41,025 bases of DNA from positions 1 through 41,025 of the forward strand of contig JAQTSG010000004.1 of NCBI GenBank assembly GCA_028711415.1. The letters run 5' to 3'. The notes below the pieces were generated by a model. The model was not told the DNA's origin. It ran no database searches and was given only the letters and a program-made list of their open reading frames with translations. Both the position numbers and the translations under genes were made by a program. This stretch comes from Patescibacteria group bacterium (GTDB lineage Bacteria > Patescibacteriota > Patescibacteriia > Patescibacteriales > JAQTRU01). Positions 26,827 to 34,932 of this stretch are shown here, one piece after another. How positions within the stretch are numbered: position 1 is the stretch's first letter; each line of letters begins with the position of its first letter.

Positions 26827-26849
26827 AATTTTCAATTTCTAATTTTCAA
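26827..26849. repeat. Perfect 23-bp inverted repeat, left end of four-helix-bundle cassette 2
   Basis: The exact reverse complement of 27270-27292. The similarity goes on inward as CAAACAATTTTTAATT. It lies 27 bases from the gene's stop codon and about 50 bases upstream of the alaS start. Confidence 0.8.
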
Positions 26850-26875
26850 ACAATTTTTAATTTACTAATTATAGA

Positions 26876-27223
26876 TTATCCACTCCTTAAACTTGAACTT
26901 ATTTTATTAAAAATAAGGGTTAGCTCATGAGCCTCTTTCCACAATTTTCTTAAATCAATTTTTATTTCTGGACTAACCTCAGCCATCAACTCTATCCAAT
27001 ATTTTGTTTCTTGTATCTCTTTGCGGCAAATAAATATTTTATTAGAAAAATCTTTCCTAGAAGCTGCCCCATTTGCTTCACAGTAATTTGCGCCAACACT
27101 GGTGGCAGATTTAATTAATTGTAATATTATATTTCTATTTAATTCGTTTTGATTTATCTTTTTCAGACAGATAATAATATTCTTACTAAAATTCTTTGTT
27201 CTTTCTTCTAAATCATATGACAT
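26876..27223 (-). CDS. Four-helix-bundle protein (23S rRNA IVS-like family)
   Basis: 115 residues, mostly helical, without membrane segment or signal peptide. The family signature is visible as LNRNIILQLIKSATSVGANYCEANGAAS (two stretches of helix 2), followed by KDFSNKIFICRKEIQETKYW and a last helix ending FNKISSSLRSG. The biochemical function of the family is unknown. Members are encoded in intervening sequences of some 23S rRNA genes, and the DGR accessory protein Avd has the same fold. The gene is enclosed by a perfect 23-bp inverted repeat (26827-26849 and 27270-27292) and inserted between the thioredoxin-like gene and alaS. Confidence 0.85.
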   Translation of the reverse strand: MSYDLEERTKNFSKNIIICLKKINQNELNRNIILQLIKSATSVGANYCEANGAASRKDFSNKIFICRKEIQETKYWIELMAEVSPEIKIDLRKLWKEAHELTLIFNKISSSLRSG

Positions 27224-27250
27224 AATTTGCGGTAATTCTAAAATTGATTA

Positions 27251-27293
27251 ATTGAAAATTGTTTAGAAATTGAAAATTAGAAATTGAAAATTT
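27251..27293. repeat. Right end of four-helix-bundle cassette 2
   Basis: Contains the 23-bp inverted repeat partner (27270-27292) plus an inner ATTGAAAATTGTTTAGAAAT segment. It ends 3 bases from the thioredoxin-like gene's TGA stop (27297-27299). The inner segment recurs, inverted, at 37082-37103. Confidence 0.8.
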
Positions 27294-27296
27294 CTC

Positions 27297-27596
27297 TCAT
27301 TTTTCTAAATAATCCCTTATACTCTTCACTATCTCTTCCTTATTCTGCAGCCCCTCCAGCCGCAAAACCTCCTTGCCGTCTTTATCTAAAAAAATAAAAA
27401 TCGGGACATCTTTTATGCCGTATTTTTCTTTTGCTTCCGGATTTTCATCAATGTCAAAATATTCGGTTTCTAAATTACGAATTTCCGCTTCAATTTCCTC
27501 CCAGACCGGCCGCATGACCAAACACTGCATGCACCAAACGGCCCCGAATTTTAATATTCTCACCCCGTTAGAAATTTTTTTATCTTCTTTCTCCAT
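27297..27596 (-). CDS. Thioredoxin-like protein
   Basis: 99 residues with a single thioredoxin fold. The active-site motif is CMQC (about 19-22, in AVWCMQCLVMRPVW) in place of CGPC, the buried segment is YFDIDENPEAKEKYGI, and the cis-proline is in KDVPIFIF. No signal peptide, so it is cytoplasmic. It probably acts as a dithiol reductant, but the changed dipeptide leaves the redox potential and partner open. The 5' end of the gene overlaps a CCCCGTTAGAAA repeat arm. Downstream lies the four-helix-bundle cassette. Confidence 0.88.
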   Translation of the reverse strand: MEKEDKKISNGVRILKFGAVWCMQCLVMRPVWEEIEAEIRNLETEYFDIDENPEAKEKYGIKDVPIFIFLDKDGKEVLRLEGLQNKEEIVKSIRDYLEK

Positions 27597-27667
27597 AATA
27601 ATATACTAATTGATTTTTTTATATTTTATTTTTTACCCGTTTATTTCTAGTAAGATTTCTAACGGGG
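27562..27667. repeat. CCCCGTTAGAAAT inverted repeat across the thioredoxin-like gene start
   Basis: Arms ACCCCGTTAGAAAT (27562-27575) and ATTTCTAACGGGGT (27654-27667) are exact complements. The inner arm encodes part of the N-terminus. Same family as 24024-24062. Confidence 0.6.
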
Positions 27668-27681
27668 TAAATAATTTTTTG

Positions 27682-27716
27682 TACGCGTTATGCGTTATGC
27701 GTTCCACGTTACGCGA
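27682..27716. repeat. 7-bp periodic repeat array after the HtrA gene
   Basis: Five units in register: TACGCG-type, TTATGCG, TTATGCG, TTCCACG, TTACGCG. It starts within 3 bases of the protease stop codon. It shares the TTCCACG unit with 37839-37915. Confidence 0.8.
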
Positions 27717-27718
27717 AA

Positions 27719-28843
27719 TTACTTAAACTCGTCCAAAACCACGACCTTGGTAAAAATATCATTGCCTCTCTGAATTTTTAAACCAATTCTATCTCCCGGT
27801 TTATATTTTTGTAAAATTGAAAACAAGGTATTGTTGCCTTTAACTTTAATGGCGTTAACTTCAAAAATAATATCGCCTACTGCCAGTTCGGCTTTGGCGG
27901 CTGGTGAATCAGGCAGAATCGCCGAGCTGCCGCCATCGCCTTTCACTAATAAAGCGCCGGAGTCCCTTACTAATTTCATTTCTTCTTTTATTTCCGGAGT
28001 TATCATCTGATAGAGTACGCCGAGCCGCGGCCTTATAATCCGGCCGATTTCCCGAACGCTCTTTATTACCGGCTTGGCGTCATTTACCGGAATGGTAAAG
28101 CCAATGGAGGAGCCGCTTTTGTCAATTGCCACGTTAACCCCGACAACTTTTCCGGCTAAGTCAATCAACGGGCCGCCGGAATTACCGATATTAATTTCCG
28201 CGTCCGTCTGGATAACGTTATCAAGAGCTTCGGCATTGCCGGCCTGATCAGAAGCAACTATGCTTCTACCTAAAGCGGAGACTATGCCTTTAGTGACGCT
28301 GTTCTGGTAAAGCCCTAAAGCGTTGCCAATGGCAATAACCGTAGTTCCGACCTGCAAACTGTCGCTATCGCCTAATTCTACAAAGGGGAGGTTTTTATCA
28401 AAAATTCTTAAAACGGCTAAATCCTTCAAGGGGTCTTTACCGATCAGTTGGGCATAATATTTTTTCCCGCCAGATAAAATTATCCGGTATTCCGCCTTGT
28501 CTCCGCCGGCCGCTGCCACATGTTTATTAGTTAGAATAAAACCATCAGCCGAAATTAAAAATCCGGTACCGGAACCGATCTCGGCTTTTTGTTTTATAGC
28601 ACTTTGCTCACCGGTAGAGAGATTATAGTTAATCGATTCTTTCTCCCCGTAAACAATAATGCTCACTACCGCCGGCATAACTTTTTTTATAGCCAGAATC
28701 GTCGCTTCCTGTTCATCTAATCGTAAATTATCCGCTCCGGCTAAATTCAGTTTCGGCAAGTTAAAATCAAAATTTATCCCGATGCCTAATACTAAAAGCA
28801 AAAGGACGCTTATTAATAGTTTTTTTGTGGTTAATGTTTTCAT
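27719..28843 (-). CDS. HtrA/DegP-type trypsin-like serine protease with PDZ domain
   Basis: 374 residues. An N-terminal membrane anchor (about 8-25) is followed by the chymotrypsin-fold protease domain. The triad is visible as TNKHVAA (His near 108), KDLAVLR (Asp near 144) and GNSGGPL (Ser near 222). A PDZ domain follows (about 280-370, SPAAKAELAVGDIIFEVN). These anchored proteases degrade or refold misfolded envelope proteins. It lies downstream of dnaJ in the same direction, which fits a stress role, with a four-helix-bundle cassette between. A 7-bp repeat array abuts the stop codon. Confidence 0.93.
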   Translation of the reverse strand: MKTLTTKKLLISVLLLLVLGIGINFDFNLPKLNLAGADNLRLDEQEATILAIKKVMPAVVSIIVYGEKESINYNLSTGEQSAIKQKAEIGSGTGFLISADGFILTNKHVAAAGGDKAEYRIILSGGKKYYAQLIGKDPLKDLAVLRIFDKNLPFVELGDSDSLQVGTTVIAIGNALGLYQNSVTKGIVSALGRSIVASDQAGNAEALDNVIQTDAEINIGNSGGPLIDLAGKVVGVNVAIDKSGSSIGFTIPVNDAKPVIKSVREIGRIIRPRLGVLYQMITPEIKEEMKLVRDSGALLVKGDGGSSAILPDSPAAKAELAVGDIIFEVNAIKVKGNNTLFSILQKYKPGDRIGLKIQRGNDIFTKVVVLDEFK

Positions 28844-28852
28844 ATTTTTTTA

Positions 28853-28895
28853 ACTAAATAATAAAATAATATAAAAATAAAATAATATAAAAAAC
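28853..28895. repeat. AT-rich inverted repeat, left flank of four-helix-bundle cassette 3
   Basis: 19 bases (28868-28886) are the exact reverse complement of 29315-29333. It also shares 28 bases with 19551-19578. Low complexity, so the significance is moderate. Confidence 0.55.
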
Positions 28896-28898
28896 TGA

Positions 28899-29294
28899 CT
28901 ACTTTCTGTATTTTAATTGTTGTTCTTTTAAAAATCCTATGTAACCATTAATGGCTCTTTCCCCATTCTTTCCTTCGTTATATAGGTTATTAAATTTTTC
29001 TTGGTTTATATAATCTTCATCCAAAGCAATGTAAAGTTGGTCTAGAACTTCAATAAGGGAACCCCGGGCTATTCGACAAAATTGAATATTTTCTTGAAAA
29101 TTGTATCGGCCATAACCTTCGGCAATATTGGAAGTTATTGAGATAGCCGCCCTCCTCATCTGCGCTATCAGGCAGTATAATTCCTCTTTGGGGAAAGTTT
29201 TCGTAATTTTATAAATATTCTTCCGAAAATCTCTAGCCAGTTGCCAGGCCTTTATATCTTCAAAACTATGCTGTTTTTGATTTACCCCCTCCAT
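28899..29294 (-). CDS. Four-helix-bundle protein (23S rRNA IVS-like family)
   Basis: 131 residues and the most typical of the three copies: SFEDIKAWQLARDFRKNIYK, FPKEELYCLIAQMRRAAISI, TSNIAEGYGRYNFQENIQF and ARGSLIEVLDQLYIAL, the classic family signatures in order. No membrane or export signal. Function is unknown in the family. It lies between dnaJ and the HtrA gene and between inverted AT-rich repeats (28853-28895 and 29295-29333). It is only distantly similar to the other two copies in the window, so they did not arise by recent local duplication. Confidence 0.9.
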   Translation of the reverse strand: MEGVNQKQHSFEDIKAWQLARDFRKNIYKITKTFPKEELYCLIAQMRRAAISITSNIAEGYGRYNFQENIQFCRIARGSLIEVLDQLYIALDEDYINQEKFNNLYNEGKNGERAINGYIGFLKEQQLKYRK

Positions 29295-29333
29295 TATTTT
29301 TATTTTATTATTTTATTATTTTATTTTTATATT
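29295..29333. repeat. AT-rich inverted repeat, right flank of four-helix-bundle cassette 3
   Basis: Tandem TTATTTTATT units directly before the gene's ATG (29292-29294). They leave no Shine-Dalgarno site. Partner of 28853-28895. Confidence 0.55.
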
Positions 29334-29393
29334 CACATTATAACATTAATCCTAAAAATCCTAAGAGTCTCAAGAATCCTAAGAATCCCATTC

Positions 29394-30497
29394 CTAGACC
29401 CCTAACTCCTCCAGCGCCTTTCTCTGCTTCCGTGATAACCCCGTCGGAGTTTTAACAATTACTTTTACTAAGTGGTCGCCTCTCCCCCTGCCTTGCAGTT
29501 TTATTATGCCCCGGTCGCGCAATCTAAAAACCGTATCAGACTGGGTGCCTTCGGGAATTTTTAATTTTACCGGTCCGTCAACCGTGGCCACTTCAATTTT
29601 ATCTCCTAAAGCCGCCTGGCTAAATTTAATTTCGCTCGTTGATTTAATATCATAGCCGTCGCGCTCAAAGCGCTTATCCGGCTTAACTCTTATTTTTAAA
29701 TATAAATCTCCGGCCGAAGCGCCTTTAGCTCCGGCTTCGCCCTGGCCAGATAACCGGATGGATTCGCCTTCGTCAATCCCGGCCGGAATCTTAACTTTTA
29801 AATTTGTCATTTCGCGGACTATCCCCCTGCCTCCGCATTTTTTACATTTCTCACTGAAAGTTTTGCCTTCGCCATTGCAGTCCGGACAGGAAACTTGCGT
29901 CTGCACCTGGCCGAAAATCGTTCTCTGCATTCTTATCTGCCGGCCAGACCCTTTGCAGGATTTGCAAGTTTCAATTTTCGCTCCCGGCTCGGCGCCGTTG
30001 CCGCCGCATTTGTCGCACTTAACGGTTTTTTGCAAACTAATTTCTTTTTCCGCGCCGAAAACCGCTTCAAAAAAATCAATGGTTAAAGTTACTTCAATAT
30101 CATTTCCCCGTCTGGCTCTTGTTCCTCCCCGCCGCCCTTGTCCGCCTCTGGCGGAAAAACCGAAAATATCGCCTAAGCCGCCAAAGACATCGCCCAAGTC
30201 TTCAAAATTAACATTAAAGCCGTTAGCAAAACCGGAAAAATCCCGAAAGCCGTCAAATCCGGAAAAGCCGCCGCCCGCCTGGCCGTGCTCAAAGGCCGAG
30301 CCGAACTGGTCGTATTGGGCTCTCTTTTTCTCGTCGCCTAAAACCTGATAGGCCTCGTTTATTTCCTTAAACTTAGCTTCGTCTCCGCCTTGCTTGTCCG
30401 GATGGTATTGGTGCGCTTTCTGCCGGAAAACTTTTTTTATTTCCTCCTGGCTGGCGGTTTTGGAAACGCCTAGTATATTGTAATAGTCTTTACCCAT
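29394..30497 (-). CDS. dnaJ: Chaperone DnaJ
   Basis: 367 residues from MGKDYYNILGVSKTASQEEI at 30497. The J domain has HPD in HQYHPDKQG (the DnaK-stimulating motif, near 33-35). Then come a Gly/Phe-rich linker (about 70-115), a zinc domain with four CxxCxGxG motifs (CDKCGGNG, CKSCKGSG, CPDCNGEG, CKKCGGRG), and the two substrate-binding beta domains. An in-frame extension to 30758 overlaps the upstream PurF-like gene on the same strand and looks non-coding, so I reject it. DnaJ delivers unfolded proteins to DnaK and, with GrpE, completes the cycle. It is the last gene of the heat-shock cluster. Confidence 0.97.
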   Translation of the reverse strand: MGKDYYNILGVSKTASQEEIKKVFRQKAHQYHPDKQGGDEAKFKEINEAYQVLGDEKKRAQYDQFGSAFEHGQAGGGFSGFDGFRDFSGFANGFNVNFEDLGDVFGGLGDIFGFSARGGQGRRGGTRARRGNDIEVTLTIDFFEAVFGAEKEISLQKTVKCDKCGGNGAEPGAKIETCKSCKGSGRQIRMQRTIFGQVQTQVSCPDCNGEGKTFSEKCKKCGGRGIVREMTNLKVKIPAGIDEGESIRLSGQGEAGAKGASAGDLYLKIRVKPDKRFERDGYDIKSTSEIKFSQAALGDKIEVATVDGPVKLKIPEGTQSDTVFRLRDRGIIKLQGRGRGDHLVKVIVKTPTGLSRKQRKALEELGV

Positions 30498-30557
30498 GTT
30501 TAATTTTTTAAAATATCGCTTTATATAAACTTGTCCCGCCACTTTGTTATTATTTGT

Positions 30558-30635
30558 GTGGACGGGATCCCGCCCCGCTAAGGCGGGGGCGGTGATAATT
30601 TGTAGAAGTGGGGCCTTAACTGAAGTTAAGGCCCC
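30558..30635. terminator. Stem-loops after the PurF-like gene
   Basis: GGGGCCTTAACT and AGTTAAGGCCCC (30610-30635) form a nearly perfect hairpin, 11 bases past the gene's stop. A GC-rich CCGCCCCGC/GCGGGGGCGG palindrome follows (about 30570-30593). No T-run follows the first, so it may act as a processing or transcript-end structure and not a classic terminator. Confidence 0.5.
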
Positions 30636-30645
30636 GAATGATTGT

Positions 30646-32151
30646 TTAATGGCATTTGTCGCAATCAACACAAAGATGCTCGAGCGGAATGCCGGTAGCT
30701 TCTGCCAGATCATCCGTGGTGGTGAAAAAGCAGCTCGCCACTCCCAGTCTTTTGGCAATCTCTTCCGAGGTTCTTACTCTTCTCGTCTCGTCAACAGCGG
30801 CCAAATCGTCCCCGGCTTTAAGCTCTTTTCCCCAGGGACAATAGGAAAGCAGCTTGGGATTAGAAATCCTTAAATGGATTTCTATCTCAATTTCGGCCAT
30901 AACCGAAGCAAAAGCCGCTTTGATTTTCGGAACCAGGTCACTCACCGTTTGGGTGCCGCGGACAATGGAATCGTCCAAAACAACAATAACAATCTTTTTC
31001 TGCCCTTCCCGCAGATACATTTTTATCGCCGTTGGGTCGACTTCAACGGCCGGAATTAATTTCTTCCTGGCCACCATCTTTCTCCTCGGACCGTTGCTTT
31101 GGACGAAACTCCGACCGACATCCGGATATTTAACTAAAATTTCATCAAACAGCGGCGCCCGGCTGATTTTCCCGGCAATCATCGCCTGGATAAAACTGTT
31201 GAGATAACCGATGCCGGAAAATCTGCCAGAATCAGGAACGTTAATTACGATATCGGGGATAAACCCCTTGGCAATATCTCTCTCGGCCAAACGGGCACCA
31301 AGCCTTTTTCTTGCTTCCCGAGCCGAAATTCCTGACAAGACGGTCGTGGGAAAAGAAGTATAAACCGGGCCGAAAGAGCATACCTGATCCCGGATTTTCT
31401 TTTTGATCTGAATAATCCCCATCGACTCCATCCGCCCGTTTTCCAGAATAACCATCTCTCCCGGCTCCAAGCCCCTTACGAACTCAAAACCCTGGTTATG
31501 GAAGGCGCAAGATTCTGAAACGGCAACCATTGCTCCCTCTTTTTTGCCGAGACTTATCGCTTCGTGTCCGTCCGATCCTCTTACCACGTAAATTTTCTTT
31601 TCCGTCAAAATTGTCAGAGCGCAAGCTCCTTCAATTTCCTCGGCCATGCTGGCGATAGCGGCTTTGAAATTTTCATCCGCACTTCTTCCGCTGTCCCAGC
31701 CGGCTTTCGCAATAAGCTGGGCAATCAAAGCCACGTCATCAGTCATCCCCAGGCCGTATCTGTTTTCCGTAATCGCGGAAATGATTTTTTCCCTGTTGCT
31801 TACGACCCCGGCGAAACAAATGGCGAAAAACGGAAAAGCAGATCTTTTGAGAAGATAGGGCTGGCGAACTCTTGACCCTAAATGGCTTATGCCCAAAGGA
31901 GCCCTGAACATCTCAAGGTCCCTTTCAAACTGCTCGCTGAACTCTCCCTTGTGCGTTTCCACAATAATCGGTTCTTCCGCTCCTGCCGGAGATAAAGTCG
32001 CCATACCTCCGAATTTCGTGTTTATCAAGTGATGATGATAGAAGGTAAGCCAAAACAAATCCATAGCAAAGGCCATGTCAATTCCGCCGTTTCCTTCGCT
32101 ACCAACATAGACTTCTTTGTTTACACTAAGAGCAACTAAAGCTCCGGCCAT
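30646..32151 (-). CDS. PurF-type amidophosphoribosyltransferase homologue without the glutaminase cysteine
   Basis: 501 residues with the two-domain plan of PurF: an Ntn-hydrolase-type glutaminase domain (about 1-240) and a type I phosphoribosyltransferase domain (about 270-470). The PRPP-binding motif is intact as VVLDDSIVRGTQ (near 393-404). The glutaminase site is not. The N-terminus is MAGALVALS where active enzymes have a Cys after Met (CGIVGI), and the Asn-Gly oxyanion motif reads AGVVSN. The start is secure, because AAGGAGAGG lies 5-6 bases before the ATG at 32151. So it may be an ammonia-dependent enzyme, or a PRPP-binding protein with another role. It looks G+C richer than its neighbours and is well supplied with a Shine-Dalgarno site, like the gene at 38815. 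Possible horizontal gain. Confidence 0.8.
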   Translation of the reverse strand: MAGALVALSVNKEVYVGSEGNGGIDMAFAMDLFWLTFYHHHLINTKFGGMATLSPAGAEEPIIVETHKGEFSEQFERDLEMFRAPLGISHLGSRVRQPYLLKRSAFPFFAICFAGVVSNREKIISAITENRYGLGMTDDVALIAQLIAKAGWDSGRSADENFKAAIASMAEEIEGACALTILTEKKIYVVRGSDGHEAISLGKKEGAMVAVSESCAFHNQGFEFVRGLEPGEMVILENGRMESMGIIQIKKKIRDQVCSFGPVYTSFPTTVLSGISAREARKRLGARLAERDIAKGFIPDIVINVPDSGRFSGIGYLNSFIQAMIAGKISRAPLFDEILVKYPDVGRSFVQSNGPRRKMVARKKLIPAVEVDPTAIKMYLREGQKKIVIVVLDDSIVRGTQTVSDLVPKIKAAFASVMAEIEIEIHLRISNPKLLSYCPWGKELKAGDDLAAVDETRRVRTSEEIAKRLGVASCFFTTTDDLAEATGIPLEHLCVDCDKCH

Positions 32152-32250
32152 ATAACCTCTCCTTTTGTTAGTTTGTTTGAAATGAACAAAACGTTGTTAT
32201 CAAAATTATTTCAAAATCGTAAATCGAAAATCGTAAATCGAAAATCTCTT

Positions 32251-32553
32251 TTATCCCTTAAATCCTATCTCCTTTTCCGGTCCGACGGATTTTTCCACTT
32301 CTCCGAATCTTTCTTCGTACTTTTTCAAATTATCCACCATGGCCGCGATCATTCTTTTAAAATGGCCAGGGCTGGTTATAATTTTTCCGGTTACCCGGCC
32401 GGAAATCCCTAAAATATTTAAAAATATCATCTGAAACTCGTCTTTATTGTGATTAATCTGCATCGCGTTGGCGTATTCCGCTCCGGGAATATTGTCCGCT
32501 ATTTTTATTTCCTGCGCCCCGACTGGCGGATTATTCGATTTTTGATTTTCCAT
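32251..32553 (-). CDS. DUF3467 family protein
   Basis: 100 residues matching the DUF3467 pattern: AEYANAMQINHNKDEFQMIFLN (two halves, residues about 25-46), then GRVTGKIITSPGHFKRMIAA and NLKKYEERFGE. A small soluble protein of unknown function, widespread in CPR and other bacteria. It lies between the small membrane protein gene and the PurF-like gene. No Shine-Dalgarno site is visible before its ATG. Confidence 0.85.
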   Translation of the reverse strand: MENQKSNNPPVGAQEIKIADNIPGAEYANAMQINHNKDEFQMIFLNILGISGRVTGKIITSPGHFKRMIAAMVDNLKKYEERFGEVEKSVGPEKEIGFKG

Positions 32554-32653
32554 ATTTTTTGTAATGATTTTAATATCTAAGCTAATAATTTATCAAAGAG
32601 GGGGATTTAATACTTCCCCCGCTTTAATTTTCCCCAGCCGTTCCTTATGTCTT

Positions 32654-32872
32654 TTATCCCCTCCTTGATCCAAAAAAGAAGTCATCAAACAAGACAAGAA
32701 AACAAATGGCGACAGCGATAACTCCGTAAAAACCTTTTACCAGTTCTGGCCCGAATGCCCAAACTGGCAAATGCCAAAAAATAAGAAAATCTAAAACAGG
32801 AAGGAGCACTACGATAGCAAAAAATAAAAACAACTCAAGATGCGAGAGCTTAAAGCCATTTATAGGGAACAT
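32654..32872 (-). CDS. Small membrane protein
   Basis: 72 residues with two clear hydrophobic segments (about 12-33 and 46-64) and a charged DDFFFGSRRG end. I do not recognise the family. A strong AGGAGG-like Shine-Dalgarno sequence (AAAGGAGGGG) lies about 5 bases before the ATG, which supports a real gene. It sits between dnaK and DUF3467 in the heat-shock cluster. The short hydrophilic tail suggests a small membrane subunit, but no role can be given. Confidence 0.65.
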   Translation of the reverse strand: MFPINGFKLSHLELFLFFAIVVLLPVLDFLIFWHLPVWAFGPELVKGFYGVIAVAICFLVLFDDFFFGSRRG

Positions 32873-32933
32873 CTTCCCCTCCTTTGTTTTCGCTGGATGA
32901 AATGTGCTTAAGTTAATTGTTAAATGTCAATTG

Positions 32934-34823
32934 TTATTTGTTATCCACCACTTCCCCTTCCACCGGTTCGTCATTTTTCTTTTCTTTGTCAGCTTCTCCA
33001 CCGCCAGCTTGCCCAGCTTGCGCTTGCTGTTGATACATGGAGGCCCCGATTTTCTGCGCGACCTGATTCATCTCTTCCATTTTCTTTTTCATCTCGTCAT
33101 AATTGTCAGAATCTTTTACTTTCTTTAAAGCTTCCAGTTTTTCTTCCAGCTCTTTTTTGTCTTCCGGTTTTATCTTACCCCCGGATTCTTTAAGCATTCT
33201 TTCCGTGGAAAAGATAACCGCGTCCGCCTGATTTTTTATGTCAATCTGCTCTTTTTTCTTTTTATCTTCTTCCGCGTGCATTTCCGCTTCCCTTTTCATT
33301 TTTTCCACTTCTTCCTTAGAAAGACCCGAAGAAGCGGTAATCGTAATATGCTGCTCTTTGCCGCTCGCTTTATCTGTTGCTTTAACGTTTAAAATTCCGT
33401 TGGCATCAATGTCAAAACTTACTTCAACCTGCGGTACGCCTCTGGGCGCCGGCGGCAGGCCGTCTAAAATAAACCGGCCTAAAGTTTTATTATCCTGCGA
33501 CATCGGCCGTTCGCCCTGCAGGACGTGGATTTCCACGCTCGTCTGGCTGTCAGCCGCGGTGGAAAAAATCTGGGACTTTGAAGTCGGAATCGTGGTATTT
33601 CTTTCAATCAAAGGCGTCGCTACCCCGCCCAAAGTTTCAATGCCTAAAGTAAGGGGCGTTACATCTAATAATAATACATCTTTCACATCGCCCTGTAAAA
33701 CTCCGGCCTGAACCGCGGCCCCGGCGGCTACGACCTCGTCCGGATTAACGCCTAAGTGCGGCTCTCTGCCAAAAAACTCTTTTACTTTTTTCTGCACCAT
33801 GGGCATGCGGGTCATGCCTCCGACCATTATCACTTCTTCTAAATCTTTCACGCCCAGTTTAGCGTCGGCCAAAGCCGCCCGGCACGGACCGATAGTTTTT
33901 TCCACTAAGTCGCCGACCAGGTCTTCTAATTTTGCCCGGGTCATTTTCATAACCAAGTGCTTCGGCCCGCCTGAATCAGTCGTGATAAACGGCTGGTTGA
34001 TTTCGGTTTCCATTGTCGTGGACAATTCAATCTTGGCTTTTTCCGCCGCTTCCTTAATTCTTTGCAAAGCCAAGGGGTCTTTGCCTAAATCAATCCCCTG
34101 GTCTTTTTTAAATTCGCTGATTATCCATTCAATAATCCGCTGGTCAAAATCTTCTCCGCCTAAATGCGTATCCCCGTTGGTTGATTTTACTTCCACCGTA
34201 TCTTCAGAAACGTCCAAAATGGAAATATCAAAAGTGCCGCCGCCCAAATCATAAACCGCGATTTGCTGTCCCTTTTTCTTTTCAAAGCCATAAGCTAAAG
34301 CGGCCGCCGTCGGTTCGTTAATAATGCGTTTTACGTCAAAACCGGCAATACGCCCAGCGTCTTTAGTGGCCTGCCTTTGCGAATCATTAAAATAAGCCGG
34401 CACGGTAATAATCGCTTCCGTAATTTTTTCGCCCAGCCGGCTTTCGGCATCGGCTTTTAATTTAGATAAAATCATAGCCGAAACTTCCTGCGGTGTATAT
34501 TCTTTGCCGCTCATTTCCACCTTGACGCCTTCGCCGGCCTGGATGATTTTATAAGAAGCGTTTTTTACATCGCGCTGGACTTCTTCATCGTTAAAATGCC
34601 GGCCGATTAAACGCTTAACCGCGTAAACCGTGTTTCCCGGATTGGTGACGGCCTGCCGTTTAGCGGTCTGCCCCACCAGCCGTTCGCCGTTTTTGGAAAT
34701 CGCCACGATAGACGGAGTGGTTCTGGCGCCTTCCGCGTTTTCTAAAATTTTCGGCTTTCCGCCTTCCATAATCGCCATGGCACTGTTAGTCGTGCCTAAA
34801 TCTATGCCTAATATTTTTCCCAT
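32934..34823 (-). CDS. dnaK: Chaperone DnaK (Hsp70)
   Basis: 629 residues from [20 protein letters not shown] at 34823. A longer frame to 34859 adds 12 residues encoded by a palindromic repeat and is rejected. The ATPase domain is complete (phosphate loops [36 protein letters not shown]). Then come the [14 protein letters not shown] linker region, the substrate-binding beta domain and helical lid, a [16 protein letters not shown]-type low-complexity stretch, and a final EGEVVDNK. It is the central ATP-driven chaperone working with DnaJ and GrpE. Several unrelated genes separate it from grpE here. Confidence 0.97.
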   Translation of the reverse strand: MGKILGIDLGTTNSAMAIMEGGKPKILENAEGARTTPSIVAISKNGERLVGQTAKRQAVTNPGNTVYAVKRLIGRHFNDEEVQRDVKNASYKIIQAGEGVKVEMSGKEYTPQEVSAMILSKLKADAESRLGEKITEAIITVPAYFNDSQRQATKDAGRIAGFDVKRIINEPTAAALAYGFEKKKGQQIAVYDLGGGTFDISILDVSEDTVEVKSTNGDTHLGGEDFDQRIIEWIISEFKKDQGIDLGKDPLALQRIKEAAEKAKIELSTTMETEINQPFITTDSGGPKHLVMKMTRAKLEDLVGDLVEKTIGPCRAALADAKLGVKDLEEVIMVGGMTRMPMVQKKVKEFFGREPHLGVNPDEVVAAGAAVQAGVLQGDVKDVLLLDVTPLTLGIETLGGVATPLIERNTTIPTSKSQIFSTAADSQTSVEIHVLQGERPMSQDNKTLGRFILDGLPPAPRGVPQVEVSFDIDANGILNVKATDKASGKEQHITITASSGLSKEEVEKMKREAEMHAEEDKKKKEQIDIKNQADAVIFSTERMLKESGGKIKPEDKKELEEKLEALKKVKDSDNYDEMKKKMEEMNQVAQKIGASMYQQQAQAGQAGGGEADKEKKNDEPVEGEVVDNK

Positions 34824-34839
34824 ATTTTTTATTCTTATT

Positions 34840-34920
34840 GTCATTGCCAGAAGCCCCAAGGGGCTAAACCCCTTTAGCGAGGGGTTTAGCCCCTACGCTC
34901 ATAGTCTTTCTCGCAATGAC
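34840..34920. repeat. REP/MITE-like palindrome before dnaK
   Basis: Outer arms GTCATTGC (34840-34847) and GCAATGAC (34913-34920) flank a hairpin with a perfect 14-bp stem AGGGGCTAAACCCC (34859-34872) / (34881-34894) and an 8-base loop. It lies in the dnaK leader and is the source of the false dnaK N-terminal extension. Confidence 0.8.
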
Positions 34921-34932
34921 GAATTAATTATT

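Noticed and set aside
30498-30758. In-frame N-terminal extension of DnaJ by 87 residues
   Set aside because: It overlaps the PurF-like gene and its hairpins, resembles no DnaJ, and MGKDYYNILGV at 30497 is the standard start.
34824-34859. In-frame 12-residue extension of DnaK
   Set aside because: It is encoded by the edge of a palindromic repeat. [12 protein letters not shown] is the family start.
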